From: Macrotis lagotis
Taxonomy: Eukaryota > Chordata > Mammalia > Peramelemorphia > Peramelidae
Length of the DNA: 64,000 nt
Reading direction: 5' to 3'
Assembly (NCBI RefSeq): GCF_037893015.1
Contig: NC_133660.1
Coordinates: forward strand, 285,979,078-286,043,077
The notes beneath the pieces are model-generated. The model searched no databases, was not told the origin of the DNA, and worked only from the letters and a program-made list of their open reading frames with translations. This document shows, piece by piece, positions 21,413 to 33,412 of the stretch (position 1 is its first letter; each line of letters starts with the position of its first letter). Both the position numbers and the translations under genes were made by a program.

Positions 21413-21529
21413 GAACTGCCCCCTGTGTTGTCCCATGGCCAGGGGCAGCAATCGGGTGACAGAGCAGATTGGACAAGGCCTGACACCTGGGCCTAGTCAG
21501 GTCCTGGCTGCCCCCTTGTGGCCCTCCCC

Positions 21530-24500
21530 ATGGCCAGTGACCCGGTGCCGGCCCTGCTCTGGGCCCAGGAAGTGGGCCAGATGTTGGTGGGCCGAACCCG
21601 GAAGCTCCTGCTACAGTTTGGAGTGTTGTTCTGCACCATCCTCCTCCTCCTCTGGGTTTCTGTTTTCCTTTATGGCTCCTTCTACTATTCCTACATGCCA
21701 ACAGTCAGCCACCTCAGCCCAGTCCACATTTCCTACAGGTGAGAGGTTTTCCCATTGCCAAATAGCTGGGACAAGTTTGGCTGGGGTGTTTAGGAAAGGC
21801 TGGCAACCCAACCTCAGCTCATTCAAACGATCAAAAATCCCTAGCTGGCCTCTTTGGAACTACTGTCTCTTGGGGGCCCCCAAGAGCTTTGCTGCCAGCC
21901 ATTGCCTCCATGGAATTTTTTAAAATTTCACACTGTATTTTTAAATTATGTTGTAGATGATGACTTTTGATGTCTCCATCATAGATATTTCTGGAAATTC
22001 TTCTATCTACGTTTCTTGGAGTTGAACCTTTCTTGTAACAAAGAAAAACATTTTAAGGCCAAATATCCAATACAGTGACCAAGTATCAAGCAACTTTGTG
22101 TTCTAATAGTCCCCTGATGAGAGAGGGGTTTTGTTATCTGTTCTACAGGACACACCATGTTTTGCATCATCCCTTTCTTTCCACATCTTTGCCATTAATC
22201 TCTTACTTATTCATCCCATATTCGGTGAATATAATTGTTCATAGCAACCCAACCTAGGATCATAGAAACCTCCCTCAAGTCTTCTTACTATTGGGAGTAA
22301 CTTTAATTGCCTCCTTTGAGACCCTTTTCCCCATTTCCCCCCTTTCTCCTGCCCCTCTCATTCTCAGTTTTAGGGGCTTGACTCCTATTACATATCACAG
22401 GACCTAATGATAGAGATATGATGACAGTTTTCCTTCTCTCTGATACAGTGAGTCTGAGTATCTCATACTAGAAAAGATAATGAAGCAGGAAAAGAGAATG
22501 AGAGGCAGATATTATCATCTTGTGTCTGGTAGAGAAGGGTCACTTAGGCCGGCTGGACCACCCACACACAGACACACACAAGTCTGAGAGGAAGTGGTCA
22601 ATGGTAAGGTAAATGGTGTTCATTCCCACTCTAGGACAGACTGCAATTCTGCTGGACCCATTCTCTGCTCCTTTCCTGTTGCCAACGTCTCCCTGGTCAA
22701 AGGTGGACGTGATCGGGTGAGTAGGGGCAAGAGATGGGGGGGAGAGAAACCAGGAATGCTTGGAACAGAAGCTCCAGTGATGCTGCTCCTTTGGTGTCTT
22801 GGCAGGTGAGAGGCAGAACACTGAAGGAAAAATCACCTCTTTGTCTCTGGTGTAACTTGGGGGGGGGGGGGGAGAGAGAGAGAGAAAGAGAGAGGAGAGC
22901 CAAAGTCTTCATTCCCGGAAGGCTTTGGCTCTCTTATCTGTGATCAGTGTGAAATGCACAGGGGTGAGAGAAATCATTGGACTGAGGTGGAAGACACCCA
23001 AGTGGTGATGGAATCTGAGGGTAAAATTGTGAAACTGAAGGTGAGATGTGTAAGCTTGTCAGAAATGACTGCTGGGCCAAAGGCTTGTCAGGCATCACTG
23101 GACCTCCAGAGGATGGCCAAGAACTCTCCAGAGCTGGGCCAGCTGGTGGAACCTGTCTCTAAGGGAGGGTGGATGGAACCAGGGAACCCAACTCAGAGGT
23201 GTATTCTCTGAAGAGACAGGAACATGGATGTTCTGGACAGTGTGCCATGTCCGAGTGTCTGAGGGCCTTGGTCTGAGGCCCGCCTCCTGTTACCTTGTGA
23301 CCTGCCTGAGTCACTTCACCTTGGGGCTGTTCTTCACTCTATAAATAAGAGGATTGTCCCTGCTGGTCTCATAGACCCTTCCAGCTCTAAATTTAGACTA
23401 CTGATCAGTGGGCTACAGTTAGTTAGAGCTTCCAAAAGCCTTAGGCAAGTTTTTATACCAGAGGGTAAAAAAAATAGGGGAACATGATGTTTTGTTTTGA
23501 ATGGGTGACTGGCTTAGACAGACTAGAGATCAGAGAATATGCCAAAGTCACAAGATCTTTCCAGACTTGGTGCCAGAGGTCTTCTTCGCTCATTAGGGTT
23601 TAAACAAGACTTAGAGTGAGAAGCACCTGGAGACTTAGGAGATGGAATGGTGGACCTGGAATCAGGAAGACCTGGGTTCAAATCCAGTCTGTGACCCTGG
23701 GCAAGTCACTTTGCCTAACTTAGTTTCCTCAGCTGCAAAATGGAGATAATTTCCCCCTCCCAGTGTGATTGTGAGGGGGGCAGGAGTTCCACTTCCTTGA
23801 GTGCTTCTTTGAATGAGCCTCCCCCCACAGCCATGGCCATCTGCATCTGGCCGGGGGGGGGGGCACTTTCCAAAGGCAGCTGAGATGATCTGGGACAAGT
23901 AGTCTGGAAGCTCTGCCCAAAGTCTGCAAGAAGATGCTGGGCCAAGTCTGAGGATCCCTCTGCTGGAGTGCCTGGCTCCTGAGGGCTGGCTGGGCACCTC
24001 ACACAGTACAAGCTCAGGGTAGAGATAGGAGGCAATCAGGAAAGATGGCACTGGCATTCAGTGCAGTCGATGTGAATCTGGGGAAAGCCACGCCACTCAG
24101 GCTTGCAGCCCAGCCCAGAATGTAATGATGTGTGTTCTGAAGGCCGTTGTGTAGGCCCGAGGAGCCAGAGATGGCAGGGAAAGCCTGAGCAGAGGGGGAG
24201 TCTCAAGGTGGGCTGCACAATCAAGGAAATGTAGGCCTGTCGGAGAAGTGCAATAGAGTGGGGACTTTATGCTCTTTTTTTTTCTCTGCCAAAATCAAAG
24301 GCCCAACTTTGTCACAAGATGCTAAAATCCTCTCGCTTCCAATGGAACCCTCAGAAGTATCAAAAACCAGAGGGATCTACATGAAAGGAAGCAGTTTGAC
24401 CCTGTGACAGTTCCATGAGCAGAGGCTCAAGAGCAGTTCCACAGAGGACTTGTATCAAACTGGAGATGCCAGGGAGAACCAGGATGGGGAGGGTAGAGAT

Positions 24501-27500
24501 CCGATCTTGAGAGTGAAATCCAGGGAAGGACAGAGGACCAGGAAGGAGGGGCCCTGAAGAAGAATTCTTTAAGGACAGGACAGTGATGCTTCCAGAAGCA
24601 GGAGCTGCTCTCTGGCTGTTGGTTAATTAACAGTGGAAATGGTGTCAGGCTAGTTCCAGGGGGATGGTGTCAGCACACATGGGCTTTAGTCACGGATGAG
24701 CTGTTTGGCTACGTGAGGCGAAGCACTGACATGCAGCAGGCAATCTCTGAAAAGGGGAGGTGAGGCCCAGTCTGAGAAGTGGGAATGGGATTCTGACCCT
24801 TGGAGACAGATAGACACACACCCCCTCACTCCCCCACCCCCCGCTGCAGAAGTGTTAAATTATAAGCTTGGAATGTTTCTCACACTGTCACACTCCATGG
24901 GTATGATGTGTTGATTGGATTTACTCAGCTACTGCTTTTTTTCTTTTTAAATTATTCATTACAAATAATGGCTCACTCCTAGGTGAGGGGAGATAGATTC
25001 AGAAAGGAAAGTGTTGAAAAAGTAAAAGATTATAATCCCCCAAAGAGGCATTTTAGCTGAGCATGGGGCTGGGCAGAAGACTGATGTGACCTCATCTCCC
25101 TCCCTGCCCCCAATGTGGTACAGGTGCTGATGTATGGACAGCCCTACAGAATTTCCCTGGAGTTGGAGATGCCCGAGTCCCCAGTGAACCAGGAGCTGGG
25201 CATGTTCATGGTCACCATTGCTTGCTACACCCGAGGGGGCCGTGTCATTTCCTCTTCTGCTCGTTCAGTGAGTTTGGGGACTTAGGTGTGGAGGGGGAGG
25301 GGCTGACCAACAGATCCTTTGGCAGAGGAGGGCCTTTAGAAGGGAGGATTGACATGGCAGGGAATCAAGTGCTCAGTGCTCGTCAGTGGGCTTTGTGACG
25401 GGATTTGGGATGCCTGCCCATGGCTGGCGCAGCAACATTGGGATCGTCCCTGCCCTTCAGGAGCCCTCCATCTGCTGGAATAATGAGGGACCTGACCTAG
25501 ATCACCTTATCCTCGGCATCTAGTGACAGTGACTTTAAGATCCTGGAGAGCCAAGCCTCCACCTGCCCTAGATCAGAGTCCTGAGGAAGTGCCTCTGGCC
25601 CCATCCCACAATATGTTTTTTAAAAAGTACATTATATTGAAATAAAAAAAAGTTGTCATTTTTTCCCCCCATCTAATTTTGTGAGCCCTCCGAAATCTAC
25701 TCGAAGACTATGAAGTCCCAGGTTAAGAACCCCTGAAGGAGGATTGTTCCCATTATAATGTTGGGAAGGGGTTAGGGAAGATTTTATTGGGCTAAAACCC
25801 TGGGTTCCAGTTCTAAGGTTCCAGGAGCTGGAGACCTTGAGATAAGGTTTCAGGAAAGAGAGGAATATGGTACAGAGCAAACAAACCGGAGTCAAGAGGC
25901 CCCTGGGCTTGAGGTCACAAGGGAGAGACTGGGCCGAGAGGCTGAGGAGAGCTGACCAGGCTTCCAGAGAAATCACAAGCTGAGAGCAGATGTTCTATGA
26001 GAAGAGGGGCCACTCAGGAGCAGGGAGGATGGGGCAGAGCCCAGCCAGGGCAGCTTCCTGTGGGGTTCACGCCTCCTCTTCTGCCTCTCACAGGCCATGC
26101 TGCATTACCGTTCGAAGCTGCTGCGAATCTTGGACACGCTCATCTTTTCCGGCCTCTTCTTATCTGGCTTTGCCGAGCAGAAGCAGCTCCTGGAGGTGGA
26201 ATTGTATGCAGACTACAGAGAGGACTCGGTGAGGGGGGAGACCCTGGTGGCAGGGTCTGGAAGCAGGGGTGGGAGCAACCAAGCAACAGGGTAGTAGAGG
26301 GAAGGTAGAGAAGGGGAGAGGAGAGAGAGAATGGGACCTCCAAGGAGCTCCTGGAGCTGATAGCGGGCCCCTCCTCCACAGTACACGCCAACCACAGGTG
26401 CAGTGATTGAGATCCACAGCAACCGCATTCAGCTCTATGGGGCTCAGCTCCGGATTCACGCCCACTTCACAGGGCTCAGGTAGGAGGGTCAAGAGGAGGA
26501 GGGGATTTCAAAGATAAAGCCCCAGGAAGGGGAAGTGAGGCATTGGTCCCTCCAGCAAGGCTATGCCTTGGCTTCCCCTCTGCAGCCTCAAGCTCAGGAT
26601 GAGGCTTCCTTGGAGAAGGAAACCCCAACTACACAATCACTTGTCTTCCTCCCTCTCAGTCTCCATCACCATAGCCCTGGGCTAGTCCTTAGGAGGGACC
26701 TGTTGAGAGGTGAGAGCTGTGGATTGGGGCAGCTAGGTGGCACAGTGGAAAGAGCACCAGCCCCAGAGTCAGGAGGACCTGAGTTCAAATTCAGTTTCAG
26801 GCACATAATAATTACCTAATTGCTTGACCTTGGACAAGACACTTAACCCCACTGCCATGTAAAAACTGAAAAAAAAAAACCCAAGTGGATGCAGTCACGG
26901 GGAAGACTGCTTCCCATCCATGCCCTCGTTTAATGTGGATTCTCCTCTCTGGTCCTACCTCCTCTCAGGTATCTGCTCTACAATTTCCCTATCACCTCAG
27001 CTGTCATTGGCATTGCCAGCAACTTTACCTTCCTCAGCGTCATTGTGCTCTTCAGCTACTTGCAATGGGTGTGGGGCGGTATCTGGCCCAAGCACCGCCT
27101 CACCTTGCAGGTATTGTGGTGTGGGAGGGAGTGAAGTGGGCTACCAAGGAGGATTAGGGAATAAGGGGCATCTGGCATATGGCTTCCAAGGAGAGCTTGG
27201 GGTGGGGGTTCCCCCCCACAGCTCTGTGACTTCTCTCCCCATCCTAGGTGACTAACCGAGATAAGGAGGCCTCCCAAGCTGAAGGACAGAGAAGGGGCCC
27301 TGCCCGACAGCCAGGTTTGTCAGGAGGTACCTCACCCAGGGAGAAGTAGACACAGATGGTTCTCTCTGCATCCATTGAACACTTTGCCCTGTGGGCCTCC
27401 TGGCCTGGGCACTGGAGACCTTGCTCTGAGAGCCTCCTGCCCTCTTCCTTTTGTCCAGTCAGACATGGTCTTAATATCTCATATCACTGTTGGCATGCCA

Positions 27501-28538
27501 GTCATGCCCGGGCCCATCTGTTAGAGGGGATCTTGGTTTCCACAGCTACTTAGCCCCATCACAAGCCAGTGGGAGTTTGGGGAACTGCCGTGTTGGTCCA
27601 GCTCTGGTTGCTGGTTCCCCTTGGGGCTCTGAGCTAGCTCAGCCGTGACTCAAATTTGTGTTGCACCATCCTCAGAGTAGCCTTGAGGGGCAGCTAGGTG
27701 GTGCAGTGGAGAGAGCACCAGCCCTGGAGTCAGGAGGACCCGAGTTCAAATCCAACCTCAGGCACAATAATTGTGTGACCTTGGGCAAGTCACTTAATCC
27801 CATTGCCTTAAATAAAAACTTAAAAAGAAGTCAGAGTAACCTCAAGAGTTGAGACATGCCATGGTGAGACACCTTGACCAGTGGAGCCCAGGTCTCCTCA
27901 GTAAAGCTTTAAGGGGTCAGCCCCTTGGTCTCTCTGCCTGGAGCAGGGTGGGGGTGGGTGGGAGAGGGTATATGTCACTGTTGGAACAGCTTCTCCTTCC
28001 TTAGGGCTGGGGCCAAGAGGCCGAGCAGAGCTGACCAGGCTTCCGGAGAAATCGCAGGATGATGGGGACCACGCAGCTGTCCTTGGGCCAGGTACAGATG
28101 GGCAGGGAGACAGACCCCTTCTTACCCTGTCCTTTTTCCCCTCCTAAGAGGGGACAAGCATTATTACCCCCCTTCTCTCTGCAGGGAGTCAGCTGCCAGA
28201 GGAGAAAGGACCTGAAGTACAGCCTCTTAATGAAGAGGGGCTGGATCAGGAGACCAGCGATGGTGAGGGGTCCTGGGGTCTGGATAGGGGCTGGGGGCTG
28301 GAGGGCCAAGGTGATGCAGGTTCACTCTCTTTGGCCTTCTCTTCTTCCTCCTCATCTCCTCCCTTCTTCTCTCCTCTGCTCAGGTTCTGGCTCCTGGGAG
28401 GATGCTGCCCTCCTGACTGAGGCCAACCTGCCCACCACCTGCCCAGAAACCCTGGGCAGCGCAGACCCCCCGGGCAGCAGTGTCGTCGAGAGCCCTACAA
28501 GCACCTCCCACCTCCGCTCAGCCTGCTCCAGTTCTTGA
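21530..28538 (+). CDS. BSCL2: BSCL2, seipin
   Basis: Ten coding exons: 21530-21738, 22635-22716, 25124-25267, 26094-26228, 26382-26479, 26969-27110, 27248-27314, 28005-28091, 28185-28262, 28384-28538. The sum is 1197 bases, 398 residues, the same as the human short form. Seipin is an ER membrane protein that forms a ring at ER-lipid droplet contacts and controls droplet growth. It has a short cytosolic N-terminus, TM1 at about 30-50, a lumenal lipid-binding domain, TM2 at about 236-260 ([17 protein letters not shown]) and a cytosolic tail. The N-glycosylation motif NVS is at 87-89, equal to human N88 whose loss causes motor neuropathy. The tail after TM2 diverges from human, then ends in a conserved [19 protein letters not shown]. 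The long human isoform is not seen: a stop lies in frame just upstream (21494). Confidence 0.97.
22717..25123 (+). other. BSCL2 intron after coding exon 2
   Basis: A 2.4 kb intron. It holds a G run followed by GA repeats at 22859-22900, MIR-type SINE remnants at about 23230-23400 and 23640-23785, and otherwise unremarkable sequence. I recognise no exon. Confidence 0.6.
23640..23785 (+). mobile_element. MIR-like SINE
   Basis: GGAATCAGGAAGACCTGGGT then TCAAATCCAGTCTGTGACC, GGGCAAGTCACTT and TTTCCTCAGCTGCAAAATGG: the order of parts is that of MIR, including the core-like 3' half. Confidence 0.75.
26728..26885 (+). mobile_element. SINE (WSINE-like)
   Basis: Head GGGGCAGCTAGGTGGCACAG, B box GAGTTCAAATTCAG, tail CACTGCCATGTAAAAACTG and an A run. 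It lies in the BSCL2 intron before the TM2 exon. Confidence 0.9.
27687..27830 (+). mobile_element. SINE (WSINE-like)
   Basis: Head GGGGCAGCTAGGTGGTGCAG, GAGTTCAAATCCAACC, and tail ATTGCCTTAAATAAAAAC. The CTTAATAATTACC segment is deleted. Confidence 0.9.
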
Positions 28539-28608
28539 GGGTGGGGGCTCTGGTCCTCACACACCTAGCACTTTTCCTTTGCCCTCCATCCTTTCCTCTT
28601 TTCCTCAC

Positions 28609-28614
28609 AATAAA
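28609..28614 (+). terminator. Poly(A) signal of BSCL2
   Basis: AATAAA 70 bases past the seipin stop, followed by a T run; a short 3'UTR. Confidence 0.85.
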
Positions 28615-29258
28615 CTTTTTTCCACACCATCTGGTTTCCTCACTGTTTGGGCCAGATTAGGAGGGTCACCACTCAAGGAATGGAAATGTGGCTGCCCCTG
28701 GAGCCTTCCCCACTTGCCCTCTCACATCAGCGCCACTCTGTTCATGTGGGGGGACTGAGGGACCTGGAGCCAGCCCAGGACAGTCCTTGGTGGCCTGGTT
28801 CTTCTGGAAGCTATTAGTCTTTCCATTCATGCTGGGGGGGGGAGCCAGGGGGCTGAGCAGCTCTACACTGGGAGGTATAAGACCGGAAATCAGTCTGGTG
28901 GGAGTGGTGAGGATTTGAGCTGGAGAAGCTGCCCCTGGCCTCCTCTCTAGGCTCTGTTACTGGCAGTCACGGCCTAAGAGGCCTCCGCCTGTTCCCTGTC
29001 ACCCAGATGTGCGGTCCACCCAGAACCTGACTTGCCCACACGCCTAACACATTCCAGCCCTAAGCTTCTGGCTGGTGTCCATGTTCCCTTCCCTTTCCAG
29101 GACCCTGGAAGCCTGGCCTCCAGCTGGGCCAAATGAATGTGGTTTTCCCCATCCCTGGTCCCGTGACTCAGACCCCATAGCTGGACCAGCCCTTCTCTTT
29201 GCAGCCACAGGACCACAGATGGGGTGGGGGAACAGATAGTGACCTCACTGCTGAGGCT
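28615..29258. other. BSCL2-LRRN4CL interval
   Basis: About 640 bases with no repeat or gene that I recognise. The right end probably holds LRRN4CL promoter elements upstream of its TATA box. Confidence 0.5.
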
Positions 29259-29392
29259 TATAAAACAGGAGCCTCTGGACAAAATTGGGGCAGCGGAGCT
29301 CAAAGGCTGAGATGTCCCCACCTGTGCTGGTGTGACAACTCCCACCACTCATCTACCTGATTCCAGAAAGGTCGCCTGCTAACTGCCAGCTG
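29259..29392 (+). promoter_or_regulatory. LRRN4CL: Likely LRRN4CL TATA promoter and 5'UTR exon
   Basis: TATAAA at 29259-29264 is followed about 130 bases later by a strong donor, CTG|GTGAGTAAG, with the exon ending at 29392. The next strong acceptor of the right kind is TTATTATAG before 32667, five bases ahead of the LRRN4CL start codon. This gives a two-exon gene with an untranslated first exon, as in human. There is no CpG island, which suits a tissue-restricted gene. The exon start near 29290 is inferred from the TATA spacing. Confidence 0.6.
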
Positions 29393-29559
29393 GTGAGTAA
29401 GGGCTGGGTTTTGTTGGGAGAGGTTGGGGGGGGGGGCGGCGACAAGGGAGCATTCTGAAGCTTCCTTTAGAGTTCGGTCTCTCTGTTCAAGACCCCGTTC
29501 TTGGCAGAGATAACTGCAGGACTTTGCCATTTCCTTCCCCAGCTCATTTTTCAGCGGAA

Positions 29560-29690
29560 ACTGAGGCAGAGTGAAGTGACTAGTTCAGGGTCACCCAGCC
29601 ATGAAATGTCTCAGACTGGATTTGAACTCGATCCGACTCCAGGCTAGGCACTCTGTGCACTCTGGCACCACCTAGCTGACCAGAATCCTG
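29560..29690 (-). mobile_element. MIR-like SINE, inverted
   Basis: AAACTGAGGCAGAGTGAAGT, GGTCACCCAGC and GGATTTGAACTCGATCC read as the reverse of a MIR. Confidence 0.7.
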
Positions 29691-30018
29691 GAAGGTTCCT
29701 AACTGCCACTATTCATCTCCATGTTATAAAAAGGAAGCCTAATATAGAGGGAAAAACCCTGAATTTGGAGTCAGGTTTCAGGTTCAAATCCTGAACCTTG
29801 TTAATATACATATTGACTGTAGGCAGGGTTTCCTTCCCAGCTCTAAAGCCTATGAATTTCCCTCAAGCCAGTCGACACATGGGCTCTGGGCTGAAGGTAG
29901 CTAGCTCTGTTGCTTCAGCCTGAGGGGTGGGGGTGGGGTGTCATATAAAAGTTTATATGTGTGTGGAGAAACATGGATAAACGTGCATCTATACACCCGA
30001 ACACCTATTTAGATGAAG

Positions 30019-30020
<2 letters not shown>

Positions 30021-30112
<92 letters not shown>
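30021..30112. repeat. Compound microsatellite (TG)n(AG)n
   Basis: About 18 TG units pass directly into about 28 AG units, with no interruption that I can see. It lies in the LRRN4CL 5'UTR intron, just left of an L1 fossil. Confidence 0.95.
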
Positions 30113-30116
<4 letters not shown>

Positions 30117-30761
30117 TTTTGTTCATCTTTGGCTATCTCTCATGAGAGATTTCCATTTTCTTTTATTCACTGACCCTCACATAGTTTTTATATCTGCTCA
30201 CCTCCTAAGGGGCAGTTCTAATTTAACTACATTTTGGGCTTTTTTTCTTCATTTTGGACTTAGAAAGACAAAAGAACATTTCCATGTACACTGCACCATC
30301 TCAACTGAGGATTCGCTATTAAACCATGAATTTCCATTTCATACTATTAAACCCTATATAATAAGTGCTACTTGTTTTCAAATCTACTCTTTCTATGCCT
30401 CCTCCTAATATTCTTTTATTCTCTGGTCTAATTCCTTTTTAAATATTTTTCTGTCTTCTCTGCCCTAGAAAATGCTACCACTAGGCTCAAGTATGTGAAT
30501 TACATATATTTATAGATATAAAGATCTGCAAGGTCGTACTGTACAAACTTCCATTTCTGTCTGCTGGAGCGGATAGCATCTTCCTTTTAAGTCCTTAATA
30601 GTTCATTTGGGTAATTACAATATTCAAAATGACTTAGGCACTCAAAGTTGATCATAAAACAATATTGCTGTTACCATAAACAACATTCTCTTGATTCTGC
30701 TCATTTCACTCCTCATCATTTCATGCAGGTTGTTTACATTTTTCTAAAATTAACCAACCCA

Positions 30762-30930
30762 TGGGGCGGCTAGGTGGAGTAGTGGATAAAGCACCGGCCC
30801 CAGAGTCAGGAGTACCTGGGTTCAAATCCGGTCTCAGACACTTAATAATTACCTGGCTGTGTGACCTTGGGCACGTCACTTAACCCTGTTTGCCTGCAAA
30901 AAAAAAAACCAACCTAAAAAATAAACAAAT
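30762..30930 (+). mobile_element. SINE (WSINE-like) with target-site duplication, inside L1
   Basis: Flanked by exact 16-base copies AAAATTAACCAACCCA at 30746-30761 and 30931-30946. Head TGGGGCGGCTAGGTGGAGTA, B box GGTTCAAATCCGG, tail TTTGCCTGCAAAAAAAAAAA. Confidence 0.93.
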
Positions 30931-30946
30931 AAAATTAACCAACCCA

Positions 30947-31091
30947 GGGGCAGCTAGTAGAGCACTGGCCCTGGAGTCAGGAGGATCTGAGTTCGAATTT
31001 GGCCTCAGACACTTAATTACCTAGCTGTGGGGCCTTGGGCAAGCCACTTAATCTCATTGCTTTGCAAAAACCTAAAAAAACCCAAACAAAT
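30947..31091 (+). mobile_element. Second SINE inserted at the same target
   Basis: Starts directly after the right copy of the first SINE's duplication and is followed at 31092 by a third, slightly altered copy (AAAATTAATCAGCCC). Part of its A box is deleted. Confidence 0.9.
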
Positions 31092-31984
31092 AAAATTAAT
31101 CAGCCCGTCTTTTTTTAATAGCACAGTAGTATTCCATCATCACATACTACAACTTGTTTAACGATTCCCCAACTGATGGACATCATGGCAATTTCCAATC
31201 CTTTGCCAACATAAAGCTCTTCTAGAAATTTTACGACATAAGGGTTCTTTTCCTTGTTCCCTAATCATCTCGGAAAAACAGATCCAATAGTGCTGTAGGC
31301 TGGGTCCAAGGGTAGAGTTTAATGACTCTTTGGACATCATTCCAGGCTCTCGAAAATGGTTGTATCGGTTCACAATCCCACAAACAATGAATTAATGTCC
31401 CAATTTTTCCACATCCCCTCCAACATTTGTGTATCTGCCCTACTATAATGTGAACCAAGCTGGTAGGTATAAAATAATATCCCAAGGTTGTTTTAATTTG
31501 TAGTAATGATTCAGATTATTTTTCATTTGACTAAAAATTGTTTTGATTTCTTTTTTTTTTGTTTTGATTTCTTCATCAAAAATCTGCTTGTTCATATCCT
31601 GTAACTATTTATTGATTGGGGAATGACTCATATTCTTATATATTTGACAAAATTCTTTATATATTTGAAATATGAGTCTTTAAGAAGGTGTCTCTGAAAA
31701 TAATCCCCCCCCACAATTTTATGCTTTCCTTCCCATCTTGGCTACATTGGTTTTATTTGTACAAAACCTTTTTTTTAATTTAATGTAATTAAAATTATTC
31801 ATTTTATACCTCATAATGCTTTCTCTCATTTATTCATAAATTCTTCTGTCCATAATTCTGGAAGGTAATGTTTTTCCTATTTTCTTATAACATCTCCCTC
31901 TAGATCTAGATTATGTATCCATTTTGACCTTATCCTGGTAAGTGGTCTGTGCCCACTATCTGCCAGACTGTTTTCTATCATTTT

Positions 31985-32135
31985 TTTTTAAGTTTTTGCA
32001 AGACAATGGGGTTAAGTGACTTGCCCAAGGCCACACAGCTAGGTCATTATTAAGTGTCTGAGGTCGGATTTGACTCAGGTACTCTTGACTCCGGGGCCAG
32101 TGCTCTATCCGCTGCGCCACCTAGCTGCCCCTCAA
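31985..32135 (-). mobile_element. SINE (WSINE-like), inverted, inside L1
   Basis: The complement of the usual unit: TTTTTGCAAGACAATGGGGT at the left and GCGCCACCTAGCTGCCCC at the right. Confidence 0.92.
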
Positions 32136-32671
32136 ATTCTTTTTTTTTAATCAAATAATGAATTCTTATCCCCCCCAAACTTGAGTCTTCACCCTGTCAA
32201 GCCTGAGATTACCACACTGACTGTTGTAAACTGTATGTCTACTCTGCCCCATTGATCTCCTTTTCTGTTTCTTAGTTAATATCGTAGTTGATCATTATTA
32301 CTGCCTTATGACATAGTTTAAGATCTGGTAACCCTAAATTCGTTTCCTTTACATTTATTATTAGTTCCTTTGATAATCTTAACCTTTTGTTCTTCCAAGT
32401 GAATTTTGTTATTTTTTCCAACTTGGTAAAAATTTTTGGTAATTTAATTGGATGGCATTAATTTAGGTAAGATTCTCATTTTTATTATCTTGGAACCCAT
32501 GAACAATTAATATTTCTTTGGTCATTTAAATCTGACTTTATTGATATAAAATGTTGTTATTCTGTTCATATAAATCCTGGGTTTGTTTTGGCGGGCATAC
32601 TCATCCTGTCTATAGTTATTTGAAATGGGGTAGCTACCTTTTTTTTTTTCCTTCCCCTTATTATAGGTACC

Positions 32672-33412
32672 ATGCTGAATTCAACCTTTTTCCTGCAGTT
32701 TCTGGCTGTTGTTTTCTTTTTCCCACACTTGGCTTGGTCTTTTTCTTCAGAGGACTATGAGGAAGAGGAGGAGGAGGAAGGAGAGAAGACCCCTCCTCCC
32801 AATATGGATCTCTGCAATTATGACCATTGTAGACATCTTCAAGTTCCCTGTCAAGAACTCCGTGGCCCTAATGGCACATTCTGCCTCTGCCCAGCTCTCT
32901 CCAGCCCCCACCAACGGCCAGACCCTCCCCGTCTTGGAGAAGTTCACATCTGGGCAGACCAGGGCCGGGCAGCGGTCCACTGGTGTGCCCCCTCCTCCCC
33001 TGTGAACACATACTGGCTTGAACTCTGGGAAGGAGGCGCCCTGGTCAGAACCGGCCCTCCGATTCTGTACAACACCACTGTCCGAAGGGCAGTGTTGGAA
33101 GGACTGAAGCCTGGGGGAGTTTATCTCCTCTGTGTGGTGGCCTCCAATGATGCTGGGACAAGTTTTGTTCCAGAGGGAGGGGGGGCAGGCCAGACTTTCC
33201 CATCCCCCACCTCTCCATCTTTTGGACCGTGCCGCCATCTCTCCATTCCTCCTACCCCTCGGACCCTGGTACATGTGGCAGTGGGGATGGGCATAGTCCT
33301 GATCTGCATAAGCTGTGCCGCTTTGCTGTGGCATTTCTGTCTCCGGGATCGCTGGGGGTGCCCCCACCAGCCCCGAGGGCGACCTGCTTCCAGAGCTGCG
33401 GAGGAGCTCTAG
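32672..33412 (+). CDS. LRRN4CL: LRRN4CL, LRRN4 C-terminal-like protein
   Basis: A single coding exon of 246 residues (human about 238). The first ATG lies five bases after a TTATTATAG acceptor. There is a hydrophobic signal peptide at about 1-26, then an acidic stretch (DYEEEEEEEGE). A Cys-rich part follows (CNYDHCRHLQVPC), then a fibronectin type III fold at about 85-175 (RAAVHWCAP, YLLCVVASNDAG). A transmembrane helix lies at about 204-226 (VAVGMGIVLICISCAALLW), and the short basic tail has CLRDRWGCP, as in human. This predicts a type I membrane protein. Its role is poorly known. It resembles the C-terminal part of LRRN4 without the leucine-rich repeats. Confidence 0.95.
   Translation: MLNSTFFLQFLAVVFFFPHLAWSFSSEDYEEEEEEEGEKTPPPNMDLCNYDHCRHLQVPCQELRGPNGTFCLCPALSSPHQRPDPPRLGEVHIWADQGRAAVHWCAPSSPVNTYWLELWEGGALVRTGPPILYNTTVRRAVLEGLKPGGVYLLCVVASNDAGTSFVPEGGGAGQTFPSPTSPSFGPCRHLSIPPTPRTLVHVAVGMGIVLICISCAALLWHFCLRDRWGCPHQPRGRPASRAAEEL

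Larger units (their letters stand above)
30530..32655 (-). mobile_element. L1 LINE fossil (ORF2 C-terminal part), old
   Basis: On the minus strand, 31261-31485 encodes a piece with WRGCGKIGTLIHCLWDCEPI, the typical cysteine-bearing C-terminal part of L1 ORF2. Further right, the DNA parallels the better-kept L1 at 36630-39570 (for example CATTTAAATCTGACTTTATT against TTATTTAAATCTGATTTTAT). The frame is broken many times. Three SINEs are inserted (30762, 30947, 31985). The end points are approximate. Confidence 0.8.

Noticed and set aside
30021-30112. TG/AG tract as a regulatory element
   Set aside because: An ordinary compound microsatellite in repeat-rich intron; no further support.
32747-33367. 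Antisense frame of 206 codons under LRRN4CL
   Set aside because: The sense frame has a signal peptide, FN3 fold and TM helix matching LRRN4CL; the antisense one matches nothing.
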